DNA from: Dimorphilus gyrociliatus
Taxonomy: Eukaryota; Annelida; Polychaeta; Dinophilidae
Length of the DNA stretch: 64,000 nt
Assembly (NCBI GenBank): GCA_904063045.1
Contig: CAJFCJ010000032.1
Location: forward strand, 186,001 to 250,000
Reading direction: 5' to 3'
The first letter of the stretch is position 1. The number at the start of each line of letters is the position of its first letter. The notes under the pieces are model-generated. The model saw only the letters and a list, made by a program, of their open reading frames with translations, did not search any database and had not been told where the DNA came from. Shown in pieces: positions 49,153 to 59,203 of the stretch. A program made the position numbers and the translations under genes.

Positions 49153-50783
49153 TCACAAATCCAAAGTTGTATTTAAAAGCGATGAACACTCTGTAGATAC
49201 CGGCTTCATTCTTGGATCTTCAGGTGTCCATATTTTTGCAGTCATTGTGTTATTCGGACCCAAACTAGATTTCTTTTCGTCTGTCCACGATAATGAATGC
49301 CCGGTAAGGGGAGGATAACCGTAGTGTTGCTGATCCGAGTCGGGTACTGTTGAAGGATTATTGAAAATTAATTAGCCGTGTGTTGACGACGTGTCATTGG
49401 TCATGCGCCAATTGTGCTGCCAGTCAGCGTCATAGCCGGATTACAAACAAAAGTTTTGTTTGTTATCGTTAATGAGAAATTGATGAATATTATTTGATAA
49501 CGCATGACTGCTGACTAAGTGGTCTTTATAATTTAATTGGCCATTTAAAATCAACTTAGGAAAACAACATATTTAGAATTATTCTTAAAATTTATTCAAA
49601 GCGCTCATCCTATTCATATCGTTATAGGCTTTATTACACTTAATGCAAATATATCTCATTAATTATTTATTACTTATGCTTGTAATTTATTTCTCTTCTT
49701 CTAGAATGAAAGCATAAATCAACAAAAACAACAACATCAACAATTACGCCCCCTAGCATAGTCGATTTTTCTCTATTTACAGATAAGCTTTGGGCGATGA
49801 ATCCGTCGTATTATGTAATAATTTAAGAAGAGCTCTCTTATCCTTTTTACTATGTGTACTCTGAATTTCCTTTCGGTAATTATATTCAGCACGCGAATTC
49901 ATTGTTAATCGAAGATTACTCTACATTTACCTTACAAACAGCCATACAATTATATACGTTCGCCAAGTAATTACACACGTTCACTACACTAACCCGAACG
50001 GAATGTATAGTAAAAATTGATACAATTTCTCCGAAGAAATACCAAGTTTCTTATGCCATCATATCAAATAAGAACAATACTTTTTAACTATATAACCAAA
50101 GATTTAATAAAAACATAATTAAATTAGGGTTGGTTGCACACACATACCCATTTATAAAACTCCTCTTCTACATATTAGAGGGTCGAACTTACTGAACCGA
50201 GAAATGATCAAAGCATTGGGGGGAAAGAAGAAGATAAGATAACTTTTAATATTTTATTAATTAAGTTAAATATTTGAGTGATAAGGATAAAATTTACCTG
50301 AATAAATAAGATCTACTTACTTTTGTTATTTCATAAATGATACAAATTAAAATTTCTAAATTGTTAGGAAAACTAATGGGGAAATGACAAGGGAGCGCAA
50401 GAAATAAAGAAAACAATAAGAAAGAGAAAGAGTGCAGGGAGGGGATTGAAGGTTTTACCTGAATGACAGTGGATTATAACCTTCCTTGGCTGCTCGGCAA
50501 CTCTAACAGCTTCAGGGGAAGTTTCATCAGATTGTATAAGTTCGGATAAGAAGGAAATGTATCCAATGGCCAAACGTAACGTATCAACCTTTGACAATCT
50601 TTTTTCATAAGGTAAAGTAGGAATCCTGGCCCTGAGACCTTCGAATGCTTCGTTTATACTTTGCATTCGTTTTCGTTCCCTCATATTAGCTGCTTGACGT
50701 TGATGTTGCTGCTGTTGAACGCCCTTCCGTTTCCGGCGTCTTTTTTCTTCACTAAATTCACCGTTTGTTAGGAAATCGCGCAT
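49153..50783 (-). CDS. PTF1A: Pancreas transcription factor 1 subunit alpha homologue (Fer1-type bHLH)
   Basis: Two exons, 50783-50459 and 49346-49153, phase 1 junction across a 1.1 kb intron, 172 residues. The bHLH domain (about residues 30-85) is near canonical: [56 protein letters not shown]. Then KVIIHCH and, in exon 2, the Ptf1a signature [17 protein letters not shown] and [10 protein letters not shown], the region that in vertebrate Ptf1a contacts RBPJ. The N-terminus before the bHLH is only about 30 residues, shorter than vertebrate Ptf1a, so an upstream exon cannot be excluded, though the ATG sits in an open leader without an obvious acceptor. It is convergent with its paralogue at 42864. 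Confidence 0.93.
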
Positions 50784-52166
50784 ATTTTCAGTGATGAAAA
50801 GAAGCCGGAAGAGTTTGATTTGCGCAGCAAACGTTCTTTGCTGCCAATACTTTTCCTGTTAAATAAGCGCCACGTGCGCGAGCGCCGTTAGCCAATCAGA
50901 GGGCGAGCTTTGCAAGAAGGGCGTGCTGATACACTTGACACTGAATAAATAATTTGTTGGCAATTAGTTGCTGATAACCTTTTTTCGGGTTTTTTTGAAC
51001 GGAACGTTTTTTTCGCTACGAGATGCTAATTGAAGGATTGAATTAAATGGGTTTCTTATTATCCCTTTTTTCCGGTTACATAATTGTACAAGTGGCAATC
51101 GGAAGAGTTTAATTTTCATTGTAACCTATCAATTAATCTCAACTGTACTTTCCCTCCTTTTGTTTATTTATTGGAGTGGGAAGGAAGAGGTGGAGGAGGA
51201 GGAGGATGTAGAAACGAATCTAAGAAACGTATCAGATTTTTTCAAGTAATGTTCTTTAATTTTAGTACATGACTGTCAATCACCTGTGTATACTTTGCTA
51301 TCGATTTACAATTGCAATACAAATTTCTTTTATATTTACTATTATTCTCTTTATTCTATATATTTCTCAAGTGTTCTAACGTCATCAAAAGAGTAGAAGC
51401 TGGCTATGATTATTAATATTCAAATATATACAGTATGCATAGTATAAAAATTATATACTGTATAATGGATACGGCTGTACGTAGTGTTTGTTACCGTTGA
51501 ACGTTGAAGAGAGAATAGGAAAGGTATGTAAGGTATATTGCATAATTGGCACGTTTCGTTTCTTTTCCCTTAATCTAGCTAAAGTATTGGAGAATTTGTA
51601 AATTTCTTTATTGAATATACAAATAGAAAACTAGTTGCGTAAGAAGCGTTCACATGACCCCGAGTTGGGTTAGAGCAAACACTATCCACTTTTGTTCAAA
51701 ATCACAATACGGTACATACGTTGTATAATAATAATAAAGGGCCACGCGACGGGCACGTTTCCATCGTTTTCTTTTGCTTATTTAATAAGTGACGTAACAT
51801 TATAGGCGTCACTTCCATGCCCAAACTAAATAAGTACCATTGAGTAGAGTACGTTCGCGTATAATTGCTAACTGCCACATGACGTCACGAAGGTCGCACC
51901 TCAAGGAGACCGCCGTACGTGCTTTCTTCTTTTATAATTCCTTTCGAAGAAAATCGAACAAACGTCTGCAAATATCTTAAAACAGAGTATTTTCAAAAAT
52001 AATGTATATAGCATGTGCTTCTTGTTGAATTTTTCACTTTGTTTAAATATCAACACAACATGACGTCAGCTGCGCGATTTTTCGTCTAAAATATCAAAAG
52101 GACGCCGCTTTTATTTCAAAAAATTCTTAAAAGCCTCTAAAAGTTTAATTAGTCACTTTTTCCCTA
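50784..52166. other. Upstream region of Ptf1a, 3' flank of the tetraspanin
   Basis: No gene is seen. A CCAAT box (AGCCAATCAG, about 50890-50899) and GC-rich words lie within 150 bp of the Ptf1a start. Two perfect CREs (TGACGTCA, 51880-51887 and 52061-52068) lie 1.1-1.3 kb upstream. Palindromic TATATAC-AGTATA words occur near 51427 and 51454. Confidence 0.5.
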
Positions 52167-53767
52167 TCAACAACAACCAAATCTATTGCTTATAAAAACG
52201 GTCTTAGTGGCAAGCGTTCCCTCGGGTATCGATACCAAAAGAATCGGTAACAAGTAACTCATTACGCAACCAATTAGGCCTAACATCAAAGGACAATAAT
52301 TAGCCCACGTTTTGTACCACACGGGGAGAATTTGTAAAAGTTTCACTAAACATCCTTTCCGTTTAATAGTTGGCGCCTTGCCAATCTGTAAATAGTTTCT
52401 TCCCAAAATACTTCCCGAATATCTATCAGAGTTTAAGCAGGGTTGAGTACTACGACTTTCGCAGCAACTGCAAAAGAAGAAAGAAATAATTTGTACAAAT
52501 ACCATAAGGAAAGAGACTTTAACGCTTAAACTGGAAAGGTTGGAGGTTGAGGGGAAAAGGATAAGAAAACCATACAAGTATACTAATAGATGGCGCTTGT
52601 TTTTCTTTTTTTTATACCCAAAAGAAACGTAGTGGGGGAAGTGTGGGTGAGCGAGATTAGAGAATAGAGAATGGCAGTAGGAGGAGAATGGGGTGGTGGG
52701 CGGACACAGAAAACTAAATTAAATAAAGATTAACATACTAAACACTAACAATAGTCTTTAAAAATTCAAAATTTTTATAATAAAGTATCTAAAAATTAAA
52801 TATGGATGTTTATTTTCTATTGAATATGTAGGCCTACATTCATTAAAGATAATTATTCGACCAAATCAACTGTTTTTTCTCGAGTGAACTAGAACTTTTT
52901 TCTTCTAGATATTAATAAAAAAATTCAGTTAGAAATATAGATACCCTATTCACACGGATGCAGTCGTGGCCGAGTGGTTAAGGCGATGGACTAGAAATCC
53001 ATTGGGCTCTGCCCGCACAGGTTCGAATCCTGTCGACTGCGCAATTTTTTCTTTTCATTTTTTATTTTTCGCTTGCCATGTAAAACGTTACTCATGAGAA
53101 CAACAACAGCCATGTTTCCATGCTCTTAATAATTAATCTTACGTATTTCCAAAAAAGATTTAGTGGTTCTCAAATCGATAGATGGCGCCCTATTAGTTTT
53201 GGTATAAAGAGAGAATAACAGTTCTCTTTTTAGTAAACAAAATACTTGTTAATAAGTGTTGAGTAAGGAAAAGAAGAGTTTACGTTCTAAAAACTGATAT
53301 ATAAACTTTTGAAAGGGAAAAAGAAAGCGAGAAGAACGACTAATAATTGTTACATTTTCTTTCAATTACCTTAGAGGAACTCTTTGTTTGGCGCCATGAT
53401 TTTTATATAATTCGTTTCTATTCCGACTATAAGGCATAAATAAGGAATTGATGGGAGAGCGATGATTTATCGATATAGTTATCCATTTGATACGATACCA
53501 ATCCTTGTAGTTTTCATAGCCACAGCAATTATTAATTAACTGTATATAATTAAATAGTTAATGTTACAAAAACAGCTTTACTAATATGTAAAAATTATAC
53601 ATAATTAAAGATAGTTTATACTTGAAACTTGTCTATTTCATTACTCATATTTTCGTAATTAGGGTAACCGTAATTTTTCATATTTTCTTTAAAACCCCTT
53701 TGTATATTTACTGGAAAAGTTTTATTCAAGTAGACTAAAGATAGAAATGTTGAAAACTTTCAAAAAG

Positions 53768-53798
<31 letters not shown>

Positions 53799-54338
53799 AA
53801 ATGTTAGAACATTATGTTTTAATATCAAACAATAGCAACACTCTTTTCTAACTAACTTGCAAGAAACATTGAAAGTATAGAATGAATCGCGAAATTTGCA
53901 GTGTTTTTATCGAATGCTTCCTTTGGTCTATATCCTTAAAAAGCTATTTTTAGAAAGGAGAAAATGATGATCATCATAGAGATGGATAAGAGTAATATAA
54001 TCTTACTTGAATACCGTAAAAAGTTAATGAACAAGCAATCAATGAGGAAACATTAGCAATAGCCAATAAGAGGAAAAAATATTTAATGAATACATTATTG
54101 GTGAATCTTTGAAACTCTATAAGTGGATAATAAATTGTAGAAAATTGAAACAGTTCAAATACAAGTAACATAAGAGTTATTATGCTAATGTTAAGACAAA
54201 TTAAAACTCTTATATATCGACCTCTCTCGGTAATCTGTTAAGGAGGCTATTTTTAATAATGGGAAATTAGCTTTAAGTACTTTTTACTTGAATTTTCTTT
54301 GACGTTTTCGCATTCTGTTCAATATTTCTTTTAACCAT
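52167..54338 (-). CDS. Peripherin/ROM1-like tetraspanin
   Basis: Six exons in a closing frame: 54338-54288, 54234-54015, 53934-53857, 53734-53622, 53539-53370, 52467-52167; 310 residues (vertebrate peripherin-2 is 346). TM1 is near VLICLNISIITLMLLVFELF and TM2 in IKYFFLLLAIANVSSLIACS; TM3 is poorly defined; TM4 follows the extracellular loop (PLMLGLIGCVMSYLLPILLV). The large loop has the tetraspanin pattern CCGYENYKDWYRIKWI, then VPLSCCESRSTQPC and a final KGC; spacing and the ...DW...W run match peripherin/ROM1 best. The preceding NIQRGFKENMKNYG resembles their pre-loop segment. Such proteins shape membrane discs and rims. The exon 2/3 junction is the weakest point: phase demands a GTATTC donor although GTAAGA lies eight bases further on. 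A tRNA gene sits in intron 5. Confidence 0.85.
52587..52598 (+). promoter_or_regulatory. CTCF-like core, left of the tRNA gene
   Basis: TAGATGGCGCTT fits the YAGRKGGCRS core of the animal CTCF motif. It is in tetraspanin intron 5, 362 bp before the tRNA-Ser gene. Confidence 0.4.
52960..53041 (+). tRNA. trnS-AGA: tRNA-Ser (anticodon AGA)
   Basis: 82 bases. The seven-base-pair acceptor stem GCAGTCG/CGACTGC is perfect, with discriminator G at 53041. The anticodon stem ATGGA/TCCAT closes the loop CTAGAAA, anticodon AGA at 52993-52995. A long variable arm, the A box (TGGCCGAGTGG, 52967-52977) and B box (GGTTCGAATCC, 53020-53030) are present, and a T-run terminator starts at 53045. It decodes UCU (and UCC by A34 to inosine editing). 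It is nested in intron 5 of the tetraspanin gene on the opposite strand. Intact and intronless. Confidence 0.98.
53045..53050 (+). terminator. RNA polymerase III T-run terminator
   Basis: TTTTTT four bases after the tRNA end, followed by more T-rich sequence. Confidence 0.8.
53179..53190 (+). promoter_or_regulatory. CTCF-like core, right of the tRNA gene
   Basis: TAGATGGCGCCC, 138 bp after the tRNA-Ser gene, same orientation as the copy at 52587. Confidence 0.4.
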
Positions 54339-54485
54339 TTAAAATATATGTTTAAATTCAAAACTCTACTAAGACTTTTCATCTATTTATTTTCCTTTTA
54401 TTTAAAAAAAAAAAGACATCACTCTCTTGTATTAAAGATAGAAATTTTTGTTTGTTTGTTTGTTGGTTTGTTTTTTACAGCTATT

Positions 54486-54896
54486 TCAATCGTAATAACA
54501 AGCAAAAACGATTGATACAGCAACAATTGTTTTATTTTCGTATTTGTGGCTTACGTACGAATCGTTTGACGGTCCCCATAAACATCTGGAAGCCATTTGT
54601 CCTTGATTTCTCTTTTCACCGATTGTTGTATGGACAATTAACTTGTATCTCTCAGAAACTATATCCTTGACCTTAGATTTGATACTTAAGCTAATTTCAG
54701 TTGCTAGACTAGCGGCTTTATCGGCTTGATAATCGTTATTCGATATGAGATCAGTCATAACATCTTCGATAATAGTTTGAACCTTCTTTTCGGAAAATCT
54801 TTTAAAATCACCGTTGTTATTAGATGAAACAGTCTGCTGAGATGGCTTAGACTTTCTTCGCCTATCTTCCATTTGAGCTCGCGTGGGCCTCCTCAT
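54486..54896 (-). CDS. Tctex1-domain dynein light chain-like protein (DYNLT family)
   Basis: One coding exon of 136 residues. A basic N-terminus (MRRPTRAQMEDRRRKSK) and Ser/Asn linker precede a Tctex1 domain (about residues 32-136): KKVQTIIEDVMTDLIS, ERYKLIVHTTIGEKRNQGQM, ASRCLWGPSNDSYVSHKYEN and the family-typical end VAVSIVFACYYD. It resembles TCTEX1D/DYNLT2-5 proteins more than the short canonical DYNLT1; these act with axonemal or cytoplasmic dynein. An AG acceptor with a pyrimidine tract lies four bases before the ATG, so a spliced 5' leader, or an upstream coding exon, is likely. It ends 148 bp before the tetraspanin start, same strand. Confidence 0.9.
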   Translation of the reverse strand: MRRPTRAQMEDRRRKSKPSQQTVSSNNNGDFKRFSEKKVQTIIEDVMTDLISNNDYQADKAASLATEISLSIKSKVKDIVSERYKLIVHTTIGEKRNQGQMASRCLWGPSNDSYVSHKYENKTIVAVSIVFACYYD

Positions 54897-55427
54897 TCTC
54901 CTATAAGACTATTGAAAGAAGAAATATAGATCTAAATATTTATATATTGATAAAGAGAAGACATATTTATCCTGTTAATAGACGAAAAGCGGGGGAGAGA
55001 GAAAGAGAGAGGGCGACTGAGGAGAGGGGGCAGAGGACTTGAATAGAGAAATGTGTAATTGACTAAAGAATAGAACTTGTTTGGGAAAGGATTTATAAAT
55101 TTATATACTGTATATGTATATATATATATATAGTATACTATATATATAGATAAATGACATATAATATATATTTATATATACATATGATACGATATGTTCT
55201 ATATATTTATAGAAGGTATACGAGTTAATGGCAAATATTTGTTTCATTTATTGAAAAAGCTTCGAGAGCTGTTTATTATAGTAGAGTTATAATTAGTTTA
55301 ATATTTTTATAGCTTAATCATGTCGAGTTTAAAACAAATAGGAAAAAGAAACGAGTGAGAGAAAGAGAGAAGGGAGAGGGGGGGGAAGGTCACGAACTGA
55401 AAGAGGAAGTAAAGGAGAGGTGTAGGT

Positions 55428-55433
<6 letters not shown>

Positions 55434-55468
<35 letters not shown>
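55434..55468. repeat. (GA)n microsatellite
   Basis: Pure GA dinucleotide run; open frames crossing it are low-complexity artefacts. Confidence 0.95.
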
Positions 55469-55473
<5 letters not shown>

Positions 55474-55530
55474 AATATATTTATCCATAAAGAGCAAGAG
55501 TGAGAGAAAGACATACATATATACATATAT

Positions 55531-55588
55531 ACATGCATACATACATACATACATACATACATACATACATACATACATACATACATAC
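55531..55588. repeat. (CATA)n tetranucleotide array
   Basis: About 14 uninterrupted ATAC/CATA units 60 bp from the GA array. Confidence 0.95.
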
Positions 55589-58097
55589 ACATACACACAT
55601 GCAGGTAGAGAATGAGAAAGGGAGGAAGAAAGAAAATAATAGAGAGAAGAAATTTAATAAATTGATCTACTAACTCCTTTCCTATCCTTCTCGCTCATTT
55701 TCCGTTCGATATCTAAGTAACCTGTAGTCGATACAACCGATTCGAGCGCTGTATATCGTGCAAACACTATTTTTTTGTAGTCATAAGCCTATAAAATATA
55801 TCACATGTACTTATAATCCAACCGTAAAAAGGCTAGCTTGCATACTATTGTTTATTAACATAAATAATGCTATCAAGTTGAACATTAGATGTAATTAATA
55901 ATTCAAATATTTCATTTAATTCGTAGAATAGGCAAGTTGAAAATTCAATCTTTTCCCATTGTTTAATGATAGACATACGGTACATAAAACAAACTAAAGT
56001 TTTTCAATATAATAATAATTAAACTTAACAAAGTCATTTACGAAACAAAAATTACTTTCTCTCTCTTTATTAAACACTATATATATCGATCTAATAATCG
56101 ATGTATATCCCTATATGTAATAAGTTATTTTCATAATAAGTTCTCTATATGTATAAATCGAATTTATTTGTTGAATCAAGTACGACTATATTGATTTTAA
56201 TTGATTCATCAATCTGTTTAATTATTTCTCTTGAAAGAGAAGATTTATTATGAATATAGAATATATACTATACGATATACATTCTTAAATATATACTGTA
56301 CACACATATGCACGCAGGGTGTTTATTCTATTTTACAGTTAGCTACCCATCTCTCAATCTATCATTCATTCATTCTAACATTCATATATTCATGTATCCA
56401 TACGCTCCACACAGTGAAATTTCCTTCTTCTGTGTTTCCTCTTTTTAGTTGGGCATGTTAAAAACATGTACAATTACTACTTAAAAGATAATTAATACAC
56501 CAGCTATTGTACTCCCTTTCAAGATTCCTTAAATAATTACATGATCCATTGTTAATAATTTGTTTAGTATGTGGGCGTTAAATATATATGTAAATATATG
56601 CTGTGATATATTAACTAAATGAGGATAATACATTTTCAACATTCTCTCCCCCTCTCTCTATCTATCTTTCTCTATTATTTCAATTGTTTGAATCTTTTTC
56701 AAAAAGAAATGAAATTGTTGCTAACTGAATTGAATGAGACAAAGGGAATGTGGCAATAATCAATGAATATTTCTCTCATTCTCTCTCTTTCCTTATATAT
56801 ATATATATATATATTTCTTGTATACAGTTATATATATATATATATAAACAGTATTTATATATACACCCACCCTCAATTTATCAATAACCTAACGACCTCT
56901 ACACCCTATTGCCTTAGTAAGTGCATATTGAAAATACCCAAAGTGATATATGTCATTACATATTTCCGGTTTTCTTTATTCCAACTATTTATAACCAAGA
57001 GTATTTCTAGAATTTGTTCATTCAATACGCTCTTTTCTTAGTCTTCCCTCTTTTCTCTATCCTTCGTTTTTAATTTCCTAGTATAGAAGAGAAGAAAAAA
57101 AGAAACCGAATCGATAAGAAATTTTCGTCTAATTTGGCGGTCCCCTAGTAATTTACGATTATAAAAGGGGATTAGGTTCAATATCAGGTTAATCCGAATA
57201 GGAATAACTTAAGAGAAAGTATTTATTGGGCCTAGGTACAATTACCTATTAATCAAATGAATTTTCCCCAATATATAAAGTTTTTTGGAAAATACTTTCT
57301 TTCATTAAAAGTATCAGAGAACATTGTCTATACATTCATTCATTTATTCTTTCTCTTTTCGTCTCTTCCTCCTTCCCTCTCTCTCTCTCTCCCACTCTCT
57401 TTGAATTGAGTAATAAAAAAAAGAAATGAGAGATATTAATGAAAAATACTTTTGTTATCTTTTTCTTTTTATTCATACTAAATAAATAACAAAAAAACTG
57501 ATATGATTAACAGTAATTCCTTTCATTTCTTAGATTCGTTTGTAATCTCTTTTTATTGTCTAATTTTATTTTTACAAGTCCTATTCAGTTTCTTCTTAAT
57601 CCGTTAACTATACAAGAAATCCCCTAATCCGCCAGCGTTGATTAATAGAAAACAATAAATGTTTACCTGTGTAAAATAATAGAGCAGAATCCCGGCTTAT
57701 CAGCTAATTATCAGTGTTTATATAGAAGTAATATGGACGAACTTTTAGAGCAAGGCCGAACTGAGCATTTTAACTGAATAAAGTAATCAATTAGCAAGTA
57801 CTACAAGCTTTGATGTTTTGTCTAGAATGTTTAATCGATAAGTCCCTTATTGAATTCCAACCCGTAAAATACTACTAAATGACAGTTTATAATGGGGAAT
57901 GCCAATCCAAAAAACATAGTATTACTAAGCATTGCGCGTAGCGTGATTTTTTTCTTTTTTTACCCTTTCTCAATGATAGTAAAAATAAACATACAATGAA
58001 TCAGATCTATTTTTAGACCCCTTTGACGCGTTTCTAAATTTTATATATAGTCGGCAGCACTGGCAGTGACGCTTCAAAAAGAAGTGGACGCCGAAAC

Positions 58098-59203
58098 ATG
58101 AAGAAAACGATGCTCATTGCACTTTTGTATTTAACTACAGTTATGGTTCTTTCTGGTTTGTTTTATTTCTGTTTCATATCTTATTTTTTTTATATGGAAA
58201 TAATTTCCTTTTAAAACACTTTCTAGTTATTTCCGGTTTTATTTTCCATCTTTTCTTTTTTCTGTTTGTACATATATATATATGCGTATTTTTGGTTGTA
58301 ATTGTCTTTCTTTCTCTTTCTCTTTCTGAAAGAATTCAGTAGAAAGACATGTTTTTCATTCATTTGTATTTAAAAATCATTGGAAATATGTCAATTTTTA
58401 ATTTCAATATTACTTTCAATTGAAGTAGAATAAAGAAAAGAAAGGAAAAAAGAGAAAGTTTACTATATAAAGATCATTTATAAAAAGTTAATAATCGAAA
58501 GAGAGAAAAAGAAAGATATAAAAAAAGAAAAAGGGAAAAAAAAGCAGTTGAAAAATTATCCTTGTCTTTTTTCTTCTAATCTTTCTTTATAACTCTTTGT
58601 CTCTCTCTTTTTTCTATTTGTTCCAATTTTTTCATCTATCCGTCTTTCTCTCTCTCTCTTCCATCTCCGCATCTTCCATTTCTTATTACTCATTCAACAG
58701 AAAATTTATTAAAAGACTACAAAGGCGGACAATAAATCGTACAATTGTATAAATTATATAAAACAATTTGGTTTGACTTTTTGATTAAAAGAAATTGTCT
58801 AAATTGAAATATTGTTATTTATTTTTCCCCAGACAAGAAAGAAATGATAGAAGCATTAGATAGATTGCGAACGGCAAAACGGTAAAGTATAAAATAATTC
58901 GCTGAAGCATGTAAATGACTGTAAAGTTTAACGATAACATAAAAACAAAAACAAGTTTATGTAAATAATGGATCATGTTTGATATATATTGTATATATAT
59001 TGTATATACACAATTTAAACGTTTATAGCGTTTATTAACAATATACATTTAAATATAATACTGTCAACAGGACGAAATGGTATCTGAAAAGTTTTTGCGG
59101 TTTAAGTGGAGAATGGTGCGGTACGTGCTGTGAAGGTTACACTTGCAAATGTAATTTATGGAACGCTAATTGCCGATGTCAGAAAAAATTATTTTGGGGA
59201 TGA
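58098..59203 (+). CDS. Secreted cysteine-knot (knottin) peptide precursor, agatoxin-like cysteine pattern
   Basis: Three exons with consistent phases (58098-58155, 58833-58881, 59071-59203) give a precursor of about 79 residues. Exon 1 encodes a hydrophobic signal peptide. Exon 2 encodes a short charged propeptide ending in Lys-Arg, a proprotein convertase site placed at the exon 2/3 junction. Exon 3 encodes a mature peptide of about 42 residues with eight cysteines spaced C-x6-C-x2-CC-x4-C-x-C-x6-C-x-C. This is the C-C-CC-C-C-C-C framework of inhibitor-cystine-knot peptides such as agatoxin-type and some conotoxin-type peptides, with an unusually short second loop. The same scaffold is used by endogenous agatoxin-like neuropeptides, so a venom role cannot be inferred. 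All pieces appear intact. Intron 1 starts with GTTTGT. Confidence 0.8.

Larger units (their letters stand above)
54897..58097. other. 3.2 kb gene-free, repeat-rich stretch
   Basis: No coding or RNA gene is supported. Holds (GA)n at 55434-55468, a CATA tetranucleotide array at about 55531-55588, repeated TA and TATATACTGTATA words (55104, 56289, 56790-56850) and pyrimidine runs (57370-57400). It should include the promoter and any 5' leader of the Tctex1-domain gene at the left end and the knottin gene promoter at the right end. Confidence 0.6.

Noticed and set aside
55329..55598. Minus ORFs of repeating Met-Tyr-Val-Cys and Ser-Leu
   Set aside because: Direct translation of the CATA and GA microsatellites.
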